Source: CALECP01 sp964389925 (lineage in GTDB: Bacteria; Chloroflexota; Anaerolineae; Promineifilales; Promineifilaceae). From it: a stretch of 64,000 bases of DNA. The notes beneath the pieces were generated by a model that saw only the letters and a list, made by a program, of their open reading frames with translations, was not told the origin of the DNA and did not search any database. Shown in pieces: positions 50,627 to 59,787 of the stretch (within the stretch, counting starts at the first letter, position 1; the number at the start of each line of letters is the position of its first letter). Both the position numbers and the translations under genes were made by a program. The DNA is taken from NCBI GenBank assembly GCA_964389925.1, contig CAYMGE010000018.1:1-64000 (forward strand), written 5' to 3'.

Positions 50627-53600
50627 TTAACGTCGATTCGGCCGAATAACAGCGAAAGCTGACAACATTAGCAGAACCAGTAGAGGGACAAGCACAATTT
50701 TCGATTGACCATTTGCCATACCATCTTGTAACGTAACGGCCGTCGGAACGTTTGATCCAAGCAGTGGGCAATTTTCCGCATCGGTGCAGCTATCGACGAT
50801 GGCGACATTTGCCTGGCACAACGCCGTCAAGTCATCTTGAACCGTACACGTCCAGCCGACATCGAGTTGAGCGGCGGCAATGTCTTGGCGACCACGTGGT
50901 TTGCTGAATACGATGTGTTCGGCCGAGACCAACTGCTCTTCCGTCGTTATCCAATTGGGTGTGACAGGTGCGTTGACGAGATACACATCCCACTCTGGGC
51001 GATTGCACTCTGGCGGTGGGTAAATTGGGTCACACGGTGTCGGTGCGGTAAGCGAGGTCGGTGTACAGATGTTCACGCCGTCTGGTTTTACCCATCCTTC
51101 TGGGCATTGGGTAGAACGCCCATTAAATTGGACAAAGTCTGGCGAACAACCACCGGGTATACTCGACACGATCCATCCAGCAGGGCAACCATCGGGACGG
51201 CCGTTCGTGCCATTCGGGTCTTCAACCATCAAATCATTGGGAACACAGAATGGCGAGCCTGTCGGGTAAATCCAACCTTCAGGGCAGTTGATTCTGTCAT
51301 CGCGCTCCAATTGCATTGGGGCTACATCCAGTAACAGGAGATCGCCCGGATTCTCAGAGTCGGCTTGACAACGGCCGAGTTCATCCGCATCCGACCACCC
51401 TTCAGGGCATTTTCCCGGTTGGACAAAGACAAGCACGGTGGGCGTACACACATTGACGTGTGGCGCACAGACCCAACCTTCGGGTGAGAAATCACCGCCC
51501 TGTGATTTTAATGCGACAAGTGACTCATCAGCATCGCGCATTTCCGTGCGTGCCAAGTTGCCTTGATGGTAATAACGCGCTTCGTACTGCGAAAAGTGCC
51601 AAGTTTGATCTTCATTTGCATCACCAAAGCTGAGTTGCAGGCTGCTCGCGCTGTCACCAAAGCGAATCCCATCATCATTGGGCAACGGATTGAAGACTGG
51701 CTCACCGATGTCAGAGGCGGCAATCGACTGGGCGACATCGTTCGCCAATCTGACCAGGTCGTCTCTCAGCGATCTATTGTTTACATCGCTATTCGCCATG
51801 TTGGAGACGATGGCGATATTGATACCGTCGATGACAACATTATTTCGTGTGTAGTTCTCATATTTGCCGATGTGGGAAACACCCCCCGTGTTGTTTGTAC
51901 CACCAGACGTAACACCACTGTGATTCAGCTTGCGCTCGTCATTACAATTGCCGTCGTCCAAACAACGCACATGCCAGCCGAGCATCGCAGTCGGTGCGTT
52001 TGTAGGGAACCAGCGATTTTCCATGACGGCAATCGTGCTGTCCTGCAATACGTCAGGGTAGGCAGCCAGACGATCCGTTGCCAACATAACCCGTGCCAAA
52101 TCGCCTGCGCTGGCCTTGAGTGACCCCGCTGCACTGCCCGGATGATTGACTACCGGGTCTGCACCCATAACGATTTGACCATTGCTCAACTTGTGCGGGT
52201 TCGCACTCACCGCTGGATTGCTGTCAGGGAAAAATGTGCCGCGTGGGTGAATGCCGTATGCGCCGGCTGGCAATAAGATGTTCTCATACAAATAGTCGTA
52301 CCATGTTTCGCCTGTGATGACTTCGATGAGATGACCGACGAGACCGATGCCGTGATTAGAATACTCATAATCACTGCCCGGCTCAAAGAGCAAGGGGCGT
52401 GTGCTTAAGACGTAGCGGTGTGAGTCCTTGTATGGAATCTGATTGGTGTTCGGATCATATTGTGACATATCGTATCCATACTTGATTGCCCCTTGTTCTG
52501 CTTGACCGCTGCGGGTCAAACCAGAAGTGTGGCTCAAAAGGTGGCGAATTTGCACCTGCTCATATTGATCGACCCAGTAGCTGCGCGAGTTAGGAATGCC
52601 GGGTCGGTCAACGTCGTACAGGCCGTCGTGTGCGCTCAGGTTCGTTGCATTTCCGCGACTCGCTTGGTCGTCGCTGTACCATGCAAGCGTGGTATTGTTT
52701 GTCGAGCGGGCGATTCCCACGATGTCATAGCGGCGTTGTTCGTCGCCGGGAACAGTGTAATCGTATGTTTCGCCGTCCCAACGGCTCTTGAGGTCGAGGT
52801 GATTGGTGCCAGATGTGACGGTTCCATCGTGATAGTAGGCATAAAATATGTTGCCAGCCTCATTCATCGACATGCCAACAATTGTGTCTTTGCGATTGGA
52901 GCGAAACGGTTCATTTTCGCCATTGACGACGCGCCAATAGATGCCCTCTGCATCGAGGTCAGTTGGTGTTCCAATTGCGACACGTCCATCACGATACCAC
53001 GAGTAGACGTAATTATCTGGGCCGCCGCGTGCGATACCCAAGACATCGGCCATCGTTTGACCCTCTGGCAGTTCAAAAGAAGTCGGCGCGGCATAGCGGT
53101 CGAGGTCATCGCTTCGGCCGATTGTGTAAGTATTATCGCTGTACCATGTCACGACACGATTGTTGTTGCCGATTGCCATGCCGACGATGGGGTAGTGGCG
53201 GCGAATGCCCTGTACATACGCATCTGCATAATCTTGGTCGGTGAGAATGTTGCTGTAGACACCGTTCAAAATGCCGAGTCCGGGGCGGTTGGCGGGCGGA
53301 TTTTCGATCAGGTGCATCATCGCCATCGCCGTCATCACTTTGGTCGTGCTGCCGATTTGCGAGCGAGAGTATGCCTGCATCGGAGCTTGGCTATTCCAAT
53401 TACGATAGCCATATCCTTTTTCGCAGACAATTTCGCCTTCGTAGGTTGCCGCGAGGGTGATGCCGGACAGAGGCCGACTATCAAACAAATCGTTCACAAG
53501 CGTGTCGATGCCAGCCTCAATCGCCGCATCACACGTGCCATGATCGGGTGGTGGGGGAAGTTCGGCCGATGCTGACCGCGCCAACATCCCTGTCCCGCCG

Positions 53601-53644
53601 ATCAAAATCAAAAGGGTCAAAAAAAGTCGTGTTATCTGTTTCAT
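50627..53644 (-). CDS. Surface serine hydrolase (class C beta-lactamase/PBP-like) with inserted repeat domain
   Basis: 1005 residues, AAGGAG eight bases before ATG 53644. A signal peptide ends SASA (about 27). Serine-hydrolase motifs are GSTTK (Ser99, Lys102), HTSG (about 372) and YSN (428-430). Between the first and third motifs sit four related repeats (about 151-345), each reading Ile-Val-Gly-Met/Ile, a loop, then Trp/Tyr-Tyr-x-Asp-Gly and a Gly-Thr turn, possibly a small propeller or lectin-like unit. The C-terminal quarter contains five CPxGW-type cysteine repeats (for example CPEGWVKPDGVNICTP), then a membrane helix and a basic end. The enzyme class includes D-amino-acid peptidases and esterases; the repeats suggest binding to wall or glycan. 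The substrate is not known. Confidence 0.85.
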   Translation of the reverse strand: MKQITRLFLTLLILIGGTGMLARSASAELPPPPDHGTCDAAIEAGIDTLVNDLFDSRPLSGITLAATYEGEIVCEKGYGYRNWNSQAPMQAYSRSQIGSTTKVMTAMAMMHLIENPPANRPGLGILNGVYSNILTDQDYADAYVQGIRRHYPIVGMAIGNNNRVVTWYSDNTYTIGRSDDLDRYAAPTSFELPEGQTMADVLGIARGGPDNYVYSWYRDGRVAIGTPTDLDAEGIYWRVVNGENEPFRSNRKDTIVGMSMNEAGNIFYAYYHDGTVTSGTNHLDLKSRWDGETYDYTVPGDEQRRYDIVGIARSTNNTTLAWYSDDQASRGNATNLSAHDGLYDVDRPGIPNSRSYWVDQYEQVQIRHLLSHTSGLTRSGQAEQGAIKYGYDMSQYDPNTNQIPYKDSHRYVLSTRPLLFEPGSDYEYSNHGIGLVGHLIEVITGETWYDYLYENILLPAGAYGIHPRGTFFPDSNPAVSANPHKLSNGQIVMGADPVVNHPGSAAGSLKASAGDLARVMLATDRLAAYPDVLQDSTIAVMENRWFPTNAPTAMLGWHVRCLDDGNCNDERKLNHSGVTSGGTNNTGGVSHIGKYENYTRNNVVIDGINIAIVSNMANSDVNNRSLRDDLVRLANDVAQSIAASDIGEPVFNPLPNDDGIRFGDSASSLQLSFGDANEDQTWHFSQYEARYYHQGNLARTEMRDADESLVALKSQGGDFSPEGWVCAPHVNVCTPTVLVFVQPGKCPEGWSDADELGRCQADSENPGDLLLLDVAPMQLERDDRINCPEGWIYPTGSPFCVPNDLMVEDPNGTNGRPDGCPAGWIVSSIPGGCSPDFVQFNGRSTQCPEGWVKPDGVNICTPTSLTAPTPCDPIYPPPECNRPEWDVYLVNAPVTPNWITTEEQLVSAEHIVFSKPRGRQDIAAAQLDVGWTCTVQDDLTALCQANVAIVDSCTDAENCPLLGSNVPTAVTLQDGMANGQSKIVLVPLLVLLMLSAFAVIRPNRR

Positions 53645-53778
53645 TGCGAAATCTCCTTAATAGGTTTGGTACTGACAAGGAAGTTCGTTCCCGATGGTCG
53701 TCAGCCGAAATTTGAAGTTGCAACTACGATAACGGAAAATGCCCCAGAAAAGTCTGGGCGATTACCAGAACTTTTCTG

Positions 53779-53807
53779 TTGACAGAGATCATCTAGTCGT
53801 TTACCAT
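53779..53807 (+). promoter_or_regulatory. Leaderless promoter of the STAND regulator gene
   Basis: A perfect TTGACA (53779-53784), a 17-base spacer and TACCAT (53802-53807) stand exactly six bases before ATG 53814, so the transcript should begin at the start codon. No Shine-Dalgarno is present. Confidence 0.75.
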
Positions 53808-53813
53808 CTGTCC

Positions 53814-56543
53814 ATGTTGACGTTTGGCGACCTGCTCTCCAACGCCTTGCACGACATCAAACAGAAAACACGCAAAAAGATCAGCATCATTCAAGATGAA
53901 TTGGGATATGCCATCACGCCGCCACTAGCTGGCACGACGATTGAGTATTGGCGGTATCGCAAGCGACTACCCCCGATAGACCAAGTTGAAGCACTGGCAC
54001 ACGCACTGATCAGTTATGATGTCGCGGCACATGATCGAGAGTGGCTAATTGCATTTTTGCAATCGGCCGATCACGCCTACCCAGATACCTTTGCCGACAC
54101 CATCTTTCCACCGTCGCCGAACGTCGCCCCGCCACCCTCACTCGATGCTTATCGCCCGCCGCTGCCGCGTGGCTTTGTTGGGCGCACGCACGAGATCGAG
54201 GCATACAGTGAACAACTCGCCAACGACCGATTTGTCATCATCAGCGGCATGGCGGGGATTGGCAAGACGGCACTGGCAGGGATGTTGACAAAGCAGTACA
54301 CGCCGAGCTTTTGGCACACGTTTCGTGAGGCTTCGGCCGCAGCGTGGCTCTATCGGCTGAGTGGATTTGCGGCGCAGATCGGTTCGGCCGATTTATGGCA
54401 ACAGCTCGAAACGAGTCGCCTCGCCAACATTGCGCCACCCAGCACCGCCACTTGTGTCGATGCGTTACTCGTCTGCCTATCGCAGCGTGATTGTCTGCTC
54501 TGTTTTGATGACCTCCATCTCGTTGCAGACGATCCGCATATACAACGCTTTGTCATGAAACTGCTCGATCAACCCATACAACAGCGACCTTACCTGTTGT
54601 TCACGACGCGCCAATTGCCGCGCTTTTTGTTGCGTCGCTATCAGCCGACACCGCTCGCTGGGTTGGTTGTTGCTGACGCACAGCATCTGTTTGAGGCACG
54701 CGCTGCGCGGATGACAGCAAAACAGTGTGCGGCCTTGCACGCGCACACCGGCGGGAATGCGACATTTTTGAACTTCACGCTGGCACTGTCGCAACGGGAA
54801 GAAGATGTGGACAGACTGATTGGGCGGTTGGCATCGGCCGATAATGTCGAGCGATTTTTACTAGAGGAAGTCGATGACCACCTCAGCGGCGATGAACGCG
54901 CTGTGATGGAAACGTTGGCGATTCACCATAACCAGCCCACGACAAACGACGCACTTGCCGCGATTACGCCAGCCGAGCGCGTGCGACCCGCAACCCGTCG
55001 TCTGATCGATCAATATCTGGTCAGCGTAGAATGGGATGAAGCAGGCAGGTTACATTCTATTCATGCGATTTTGGGTGATTTCTTTCGCTTGCAAATGTCG
55101 GTCAGCCAGCGTCAAGCGTTGCATCAAAAGGCGGCCAACTACTACTATGAACGTCAACCGCTGCTAGCGGCCGAGCAGAGCGATTATGCCGGTGCGTTTG
55201 AACAGGCAGCGCAGTTGCTCGTTCAACATAGTCGCCGTTTCGCTCATCGTGGCAATGCGGTGCGAGCGTTAGATGTGCTAAACCGACTGCCGCTCGACCA
55301 ACTGACAGATGAAATGCAGATTGACGTGCAGACAGCGCGGGCGACGTGTGGCATTGTCAGCGGTCAGCTTGAGTTGGCAAAGACGGCATTGACAGACGCG
55401 GCCGAACGGCTCAACCAGCAGCCCGACACGATGCAGACGCGCCGTGCAAAAATAAAGGTTTGTCAACGGATGGGCGAACTATTGGAGCGCGAAGACTTTG
55501 GGGCCGCCTTGCGCTGGGTTGAGTTGGGACTGGATTTGACGGCTCCCAACGAGTTTTCTGACTGGTTGCGGGAACGTGCAGCCCTCGAAATGCAGCAAGC
55601 GATTTTGCAGATGCACCGAGGCAATTTTGGGGCAGCGATGGAGCAGTTGGAGACGCTGGTTTCGGCCGATTTGCCCCCACATCAACAAACGATAGCCCTC
55701 TATTCACTGAGCGGACTCTGTTTTTACACCGATCAAGCTGAACGTAGCGAGGCATTAGGACGGCAAGCATTGGCACAAGCGATTGAACGCCAACAACCGT
55801 TATTGCAACTGCGTTCTCTGACCAATCTGGGGCCGATTTTGCATCGGCGCGGTAATTGGTCGGAGGCGATTGAGAGACTCGAAGAAGGGGTCGATTTGGC
55901 GCGACGGCTCGGTGACCGGCGACAGCGCGTGATGTTGTTGCTCAATCTTGCTGGCGTGTATCTCGATGCGGGGCGAGATGATGCGGCTGTCGAACTGATT
56001 GGAACTGTTCTCGCGGCCGCAAGTGAACTTGGCCAAGATACGGTGGTTCTCGTTGCGGAGACAATGATGATTCGCGCTCATCTGCTCAACAAGCAGTGGC
56101 AAGCTGCGCGACAGCGGTGGCAACAGGTGCAGCAGTTGGCGGAGAGACAAAACAATCAGCCGATTTTGACGATGTTGCTGGGTTTCTCGGCCGAAATCGA
56201 GCAGGCAAACGGCAATTTAAACGCCGCACGCACATCGGCCGAACGCGCTGTTCAGCAGGCTCGTCAACTCGGCGACAAGAGTGAACAGGCAATCCATCTT
56301 CGCACGCTTGGCAAAATTTTGACGGAGATGGGGCGGTGGGAATCGGCCGAAACCGCGCTGCGCCACAGTCTCAGGCTGTTACCGCCCCAAACATACGATT
56401 ACGCGCTTTCACAATTGGCATTGGCTGAACTAATGTACCAAGTGGGTAGTTTAACTTTGCAAGACGAGTTGTTGGCACAGGCAACCGAGACGTTCCGTGA
56501 GCTTGGAGCAATGCGCGAACTAGCTGAGATAGAGCAAACATAG
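53814..56543 (+). CDS. STAND-type NTPase regulator with TPR repeats
   Basis: 909 residues. The start is set by the leaderless promoter; an upstream ATG at 53739 would lie before the promoter. The N-terminal 90 residues are helical and include an atypical helix-turn-helix-like segment (TTIEYWRYRKRLPPIDQVEA). An AAA/NB-ARC-type NTPase follows: GFVGRTHEIEAY, Walker A SGMAGIGKT (about 144-152) and Walker B LLCFDDLHL (about 235). A winged-helix-like region and then a long array of TPR helices (about 480-890) complete it. STAND proteins act as ligand-triggered switches, often transcriptional. The target is unknown; an exported propeller protein gene lies ten bases downstream and may be controlled together with it. 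Confidence 0.85.
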   Translation: MLTFGDLLSNALHDIKQKTRKKISIIQDELGYAITPPLAGTTIEYWRYRKRLPPIDQVEALAHALISYDVAAHDREWLIAFLQSADHAYPDTFADTIFPPSPNVAPPPSLDAYRPPLPRGFVGRTHEIEAYSEQLANDRFVIISGMAGIGKTALAGMLTKQYTPSFWHTFREASAAAWLYRLSGFAAQIGSADLWQQLETSRLANIAPPSTATCVDALLVCLSQRDCLLCFDDLHLVADDPHIQRFVMKLLDQPIQQRPYLLFTTRQLPRFLLRRYQPTPLAGLVVADAQHLFEARAARMTAKQCAALHAHTGGNATFLNFTLALSQREEDVDRLIGRLASADNVERFLLEEVDDHLSGDERAVMETLAIHHNQPTTNDALAAITPAERVRPATRRLIDQYLVSVEWDEAGRLHSIHAILGDFFRLQMSVSQRQALHQKAANYYYERQPLLAAEQSDYAGAFEQAAQLLVQHSRRFAHRGNAVRALDVLNRLPLDQLTDEMQIDVQTARATCGIVSGQLELAKTALTDAAERLNQQPDTMQTRRAKIKVCQRMGELLEREDFGAALRWVELGLDLTAPNEFSDWLRERAALEMQQAILQMHRGNFGAAMEQLETLVSADLPPHQQTIALYSLSGLCFYTDQAERSEALGRQALAQAIERQQPLLQLRSLTNLGPILHRRGNWSEAIERLEEGVDLARRLGDRRQRVMLLLNLAGVYLDAGRDDAAVELIGTVLAAASELGQDTVVLVAETMMIRAHLLNKQWQAARQRWQQVQQLAERQNNQPILTMLLGFSAEIEQANGNLNAARTSAERAVQQARQLGDKSEQAIHLRTLGKILTEMGRWESAETALRHSLRLLPPQTYDYALSQLALAELMYQVGSLTLQDELLAQATETFRELGAMRELAEIEQT

Positions 56544-56553
56544 ACGAGACATC

Positions 56554-58617
56554 ATGTTACGCACAACCAAGCTAATTCTATTCATTATCAGTTCCATTAC
56601 CCTGCTACTTTCAGCAACCGTTGCATCGGCACGCCCATGGATTATCGACAATACGTCGGTGACGACGGTCGATTTGATCTGCCAAGATGGTTTTTTTGCA
56701 ATCGCCTATGATCCCGGCGGTGGCGTTCATAACGTGAGCCGCGAACATCACTTCCAAGCTCACCTGTTAAACGGGGATTTTTTGCAGAACTTTGCAATTA
56801 CCACCTCCCAACAAGCCTCCTTTGATGAAATCGGTGGGTTTGGCGTTTCTGGTCATGTGGATAGTGTGTTTGATCCAGCGACTCATGTCGAGCGGGCGCT
56901 CGGCGAACAACTATTTCTGCATATCGAAGAACAATCTCGCCCCCTATTTCTTGATTTTGCCGACAGCTTATTTGTCGATTGGTATGTAGTTGCTTCGCAA
57001 AGTTGGTCAGAGTCGATTGCGCCGGGCCGCTTGGTCGCGTTTGAGTTCTGGAAAGGAGGCGTAAAGAGAGACAGGCTGCTCGTCAAGCGCGTTGCGGACT
57101 GCAATATAGTACAACCAAATGATCTGTTGCGCGTCTCGCTCAACGACGCAGGAGATGAGGGAAATGGAGATGCGCTGTCGCCCGCGCTGTCTGCCAATGG
57201 CGCACGGATCGCGTTTACCTCGATGGCGACCAATCTCGATCTCGCCGTCAGTGATACGGCGGGAAGCGTCGATATATTCCTCAACACGCTGACAACAGGG
57301 CGCACACAACAGCTATCCTTTCTTGATATGCGAACCGGGGCGATTGCAGCAGGCGGCTCCAAACAAGCGGATGTCAGCTATGATGGCGATAGGGTCGTTT
57401 TTGGCTCTACCGCCGCGATCATCAGTGGCACAGCATGTGCAGAGGATGACGATCAGCAATCGGATATTTATCAGTGGACGTGGCGACAAACCTCGCACCA
57501 TCAACTCATCTCGGTTTATGATCCGCCCAATGCGCCGGAATGTGCCAGCTTGGGTGGAGCGAATATCGGTGCTGCTATCAACGAGTCAACGGTCGTGTTT
57601 ACATCGCGCTCAAATTTAACCTCGCCATCAAACGGCAACGTTCAGGACGCGAATAATCGCACGGATGTTGTCGTTAAATTTCCCGCTAGTGACAGTGTGG
57701 TCGCATCTGCGGGCGAAGCGGTTGATGGTGTGCATTCGACAGGGGATGCGGGCAGCCAAGATGCGACCATTTCGCATGGTGGGCGGGTCGCATTTGAGAC
57801 GTGGGCAACGGATTTAGTTGCCACCGATAATGGTATAGCGGCGAGCGACATTATTTTGGTCGATCCTGATCTACTCAGCGGAAATCGGGTAGCCAATCCA
57901 CATATTTTGATCTCTGTGTCATCCGCTGGCGTGCAGGGAAATGATGATAGCAAGCGACCTGCAATTTCGGCCGATTCCCAACACATTGCCTTCGATTCTC
58001 TCGCCACAAATCTGCACGCGACTAGCACCCCTGCCGATACGCGGCAGGTCTATGTACGCGATCTCGTTCAAAACTGCACCCTGCTTCTATCGCAATCAGC
58101 GCAAAATTTGATCGGCGATGGCGATTCGACAGATGCGACGATTTCGGCCGATGGTCGTTTCATCGCCTTCCAATCGAATGCCACAAACTTGGTTCCCGAC
58201 GACACCAATGGCGTTTCCGATATTTTCCTGATCGACCGCGATGCGGACAACGACGGTGACTTTTTTGCCGCGCCGACCGGTTGTCAGCCGGACACAACCT
58301 CAATTCAGCGCGTCTCCATGGGACATGATGGCTCAGAGGCGAATGGTGCGTCGTTTGATCCCGATTTGGCGGCGTATGGGACGTGGTTGGCGTTTGCATC
58401 TTCGGCCGATAATTTGGTCGTTGGGGATACGAATTCGGCCGATGATATTTTCACCCTGTTTCTAGGGTATCAGACAACCAGTGACAGTAGCACCGTCTTG
58501 GCGGTTGAGGCGCATAATATCGTATCGGAAAACCGATTCTCTCAAGGCATGTTGATCGCTGCGCTCTTTGTGATTCTCTTGACGATGCGATTTACCCGTA
58601 CAATGGCGAACCAATAG
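56554..58617 (+). CDS. Exported TolB-like beta-propeller protein with C-terminal anchor
   Basis: 687 residues. A signal peptide (about 1-26, ending VASA) precedes a 150-residue N-terminal domain and then repeated PD40/TolB-like blades, recognisable as ISADGRFIAFQSNATNLV, ISADSQHIAFDSLATNL, LSANGARIAFTSMATNL and similar, each followed by a DIF/DVF-type strand. The C-terminus has one membrane helix (about 660-680) and a short basic tail, so the propeller is displayed on the cell surface. Propellers of this type bind proteins or glycans; no catalytic residues are seen. The repeats contain several TCGGCCGA octamers (as Ser-Ala-Asp). Confidence 0.85.
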   Translation: MLRTTKLILFIISSITLLLSATVASARPWIIDNTSVTTVDLICQDGFFAIAYDPGGGVHNVSREHHFQAHLLNGDFLQNFAITTSQQASFDEIGGFGVSGHVDSVFDPATHVERALGEQLFLHIEEQSRPLFLDFADSLFVDWYVVASQSWSESIAPGRLVAFEFWKGGVKRDRLLVKRVADCNIVQPNDLLRVSLNDAGDEGNGDALSPALSANGARIAFTSMATNLDLAVSDTAGSVDIFLNTLTTGRTQQLSFLDMRTGAIAAGGSKQADVSYDGDRVVFGSTAAIISGTACAEDDDQQSDIYQWTWRQTSHHQLISVYDPPNAPECASLGGANIGAAINESTVVFTSRSNLTSPSNGNVQDANNRTDVVVKFPASDSVVASAGEAVDGVHSTGDAGSQDATISHGGRVAFETWATDLVATDNGIAASDIILVDPDLLSGNRVANPHILISVSSAGVQGNDDSKRPAISADSQHIAFDSLATNLHATSTPADTRQVYVRDLVQNCTLLLSQSAQNLIGDGDSTDATISADGRFIAFQSNATNLVPDDTNGVSDIFLIDRDADNDGDFFAAPTGCQPDTTSIQRVSMGHDGSEANGASFDPDLAAYGTWLAFASSADNLVVGDTNSADDIFTLFLGYQTTSDSSTVLAVEAHNIVSENRFSQGMLIAALFVILLTMRFTRTMANQ

Positions 58618-58741
58618 CGTTTGTGAAAAATTGAACATTCTAAGCAAACGGTTAGAGCAAACGACAATTTACAAACAATTAACAAAGTTAGGTGAAATCA
58701 ATTTATAATATGTGGAACATTCATCTCTTGTGGAGTATAAC

Positions 58742-58954
58742 GTGAACGAATTAACCTTAAGTTTCCCTTCTCAATTTCCTATTAAACAGAGTAAGCGCAT
58801 GGTCGGTGCGTTGGTACGTGGTGAGTTTATCGATTATGTGGCTGATTTTTATCGCTCTTTGCGCGATGGCGACACTGCGTTACCGGCTGTTCCAATCGAG
58901 CCACTACGGATGAGTGGGGATGATGACCATATTTGGATTGGGTTAGCTCCATAG
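58742..58954 (+). CDS. 70-residue protein of unknown function
   Basis: The start is GTG 58742, with GGAG seven bases upstream; an in-frame GTG at 58712 has no ribosome-binding site and would lie next to the TATAAT box at 58704-58709. The product is soluble and acidic, with RMVGALVRGEFIDYVADFYR in the middle and a final DDDHIWIGLAP. I recognise no family. A terminator is not evident, and the Bat operon is convergent 35 bases downstream. Confidence 0.6.
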   Translation: MNELTLSFPSQFPIKQSKRMVGALVRGEFIDYVADFYRSLRDGDTALPAVPIEPLRMSGDDDHIWIGLAP

Positions 58955-58989
58955 ATGAGTCACTTTTCTATCTTCTTCTAAATTGCCAA

Positions 58990-59787
58990 CTACCCCTCAA
59001 TCACCGGTTGAATTGTGCTAGATGAAACCCACCCCTGCAAATCACCTCCGGGTAGCGTTACCTGAACCCAACTTCCGTCACGATCTGTAATATTAACCTC
59101 TGCACCACTATGTAGAGTGAAAACTGCTTCGCCAAGCGCCGGGGAGGCCAACACCGCCGTTTGTTCTGCAATCACAACAGCCGGAGGGCGGCTACGCTCT
59201 GTATAGACACGATTTCCCAACGCCAGCAACGAGAAAATTAACAAGATCGATAGCACAAAAAGGATAGATTGTGCGCCCGTGCGCTGTCGTTCAGTGCGGG
59301 GGTGACGATAAAGCAGTCGTGCAGCAACCCAACAGAACCACAACAACAGCGTGAACAGTGCCATCTCGGTCAAGGTGATCCAATTGCTCAAACGCGCTGC
59401 CGTTTCGAGAAAGTTCAGATCGCTGCGATTGAATTGATCAACGACACGTTCACGAGCCAATGTCAGATTGTGGCGCACATCAGCATCGCGTGGATTGGTT
59501 AAAAGCACGCGGCGATAGTGGAGAATGGCATTGCCGTAATCGGCCGAGCCATAATAAGCATTTGCCAAATTATATTGCAGTCGGCTATCCCGATACCCAT
59601 CATTGACCAACTGCTGATACAATTGCGCCGCTTCCTCATACGCCCCATTTTCATAGAGAGCATTCGCCACCTGGAATGTCTCCAAATCTAAATCCTGCGC
59701 CTCTGCCCGGCCGACCCCCCAAATAAAAACGCATAGAATAACAATCCATCTCAATCTCGACGCTGACATGTTAAATCCAAGATACAT
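58990..59787 (-). CDS. BatE-like TPR and SH3-domain membrane protein
   Basis: 265 residues, starting at TAATG coupled to the BatD stop; an ATG seven codons in would start directly at the signal peptide. Order: signal peptide (about 7-30), TPR units (about 35-110, ALYENGAYEEAAQLYQQL and ANAYYGSADYGNAILHYRRV), two membrane helices (about 135-158 and 175-195) and a bacterial SH3-like domain (about 205-262, ending DLQGWVSSSTIQPV). TPR plus SH3 is the common form of BatE in aerotolerance operons. It is the last gene of the unit. Confidence 0.85.
   Translation of the reverse strand: MYLGFNMSASRLRWIVILCVFIWGVGRAEAQDLDLETFQVANALYENGAYEEAAQLYQQLVNDGYRDSRLQYNLANAYYGSADYGNAILHYRRVLLTNPRDADVRHNLTLARERVVDQFNRSDLNFLETAARLSNWITLTEMALFTLLLWFCWVAARLLYRHPRTERQRTGAQSILFVLSILLIFSLLALGNRVYTERSRPPAVVIAEQTAVLASPALGEAVFTLHSGAEVNITDRDGSWVQVTLPGGDLQGWVSSSTIQPVIEG

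Noticed and set aside
52493..53575. A 360-codon open frame on the plus strand opposite the serine hydrolase.
   Set aside because: It is fully antisense to a gene with catalytic motifs and a signal peptide, and its sequence (Val/Ala/Cys-rich without domains) looks like a shadow.
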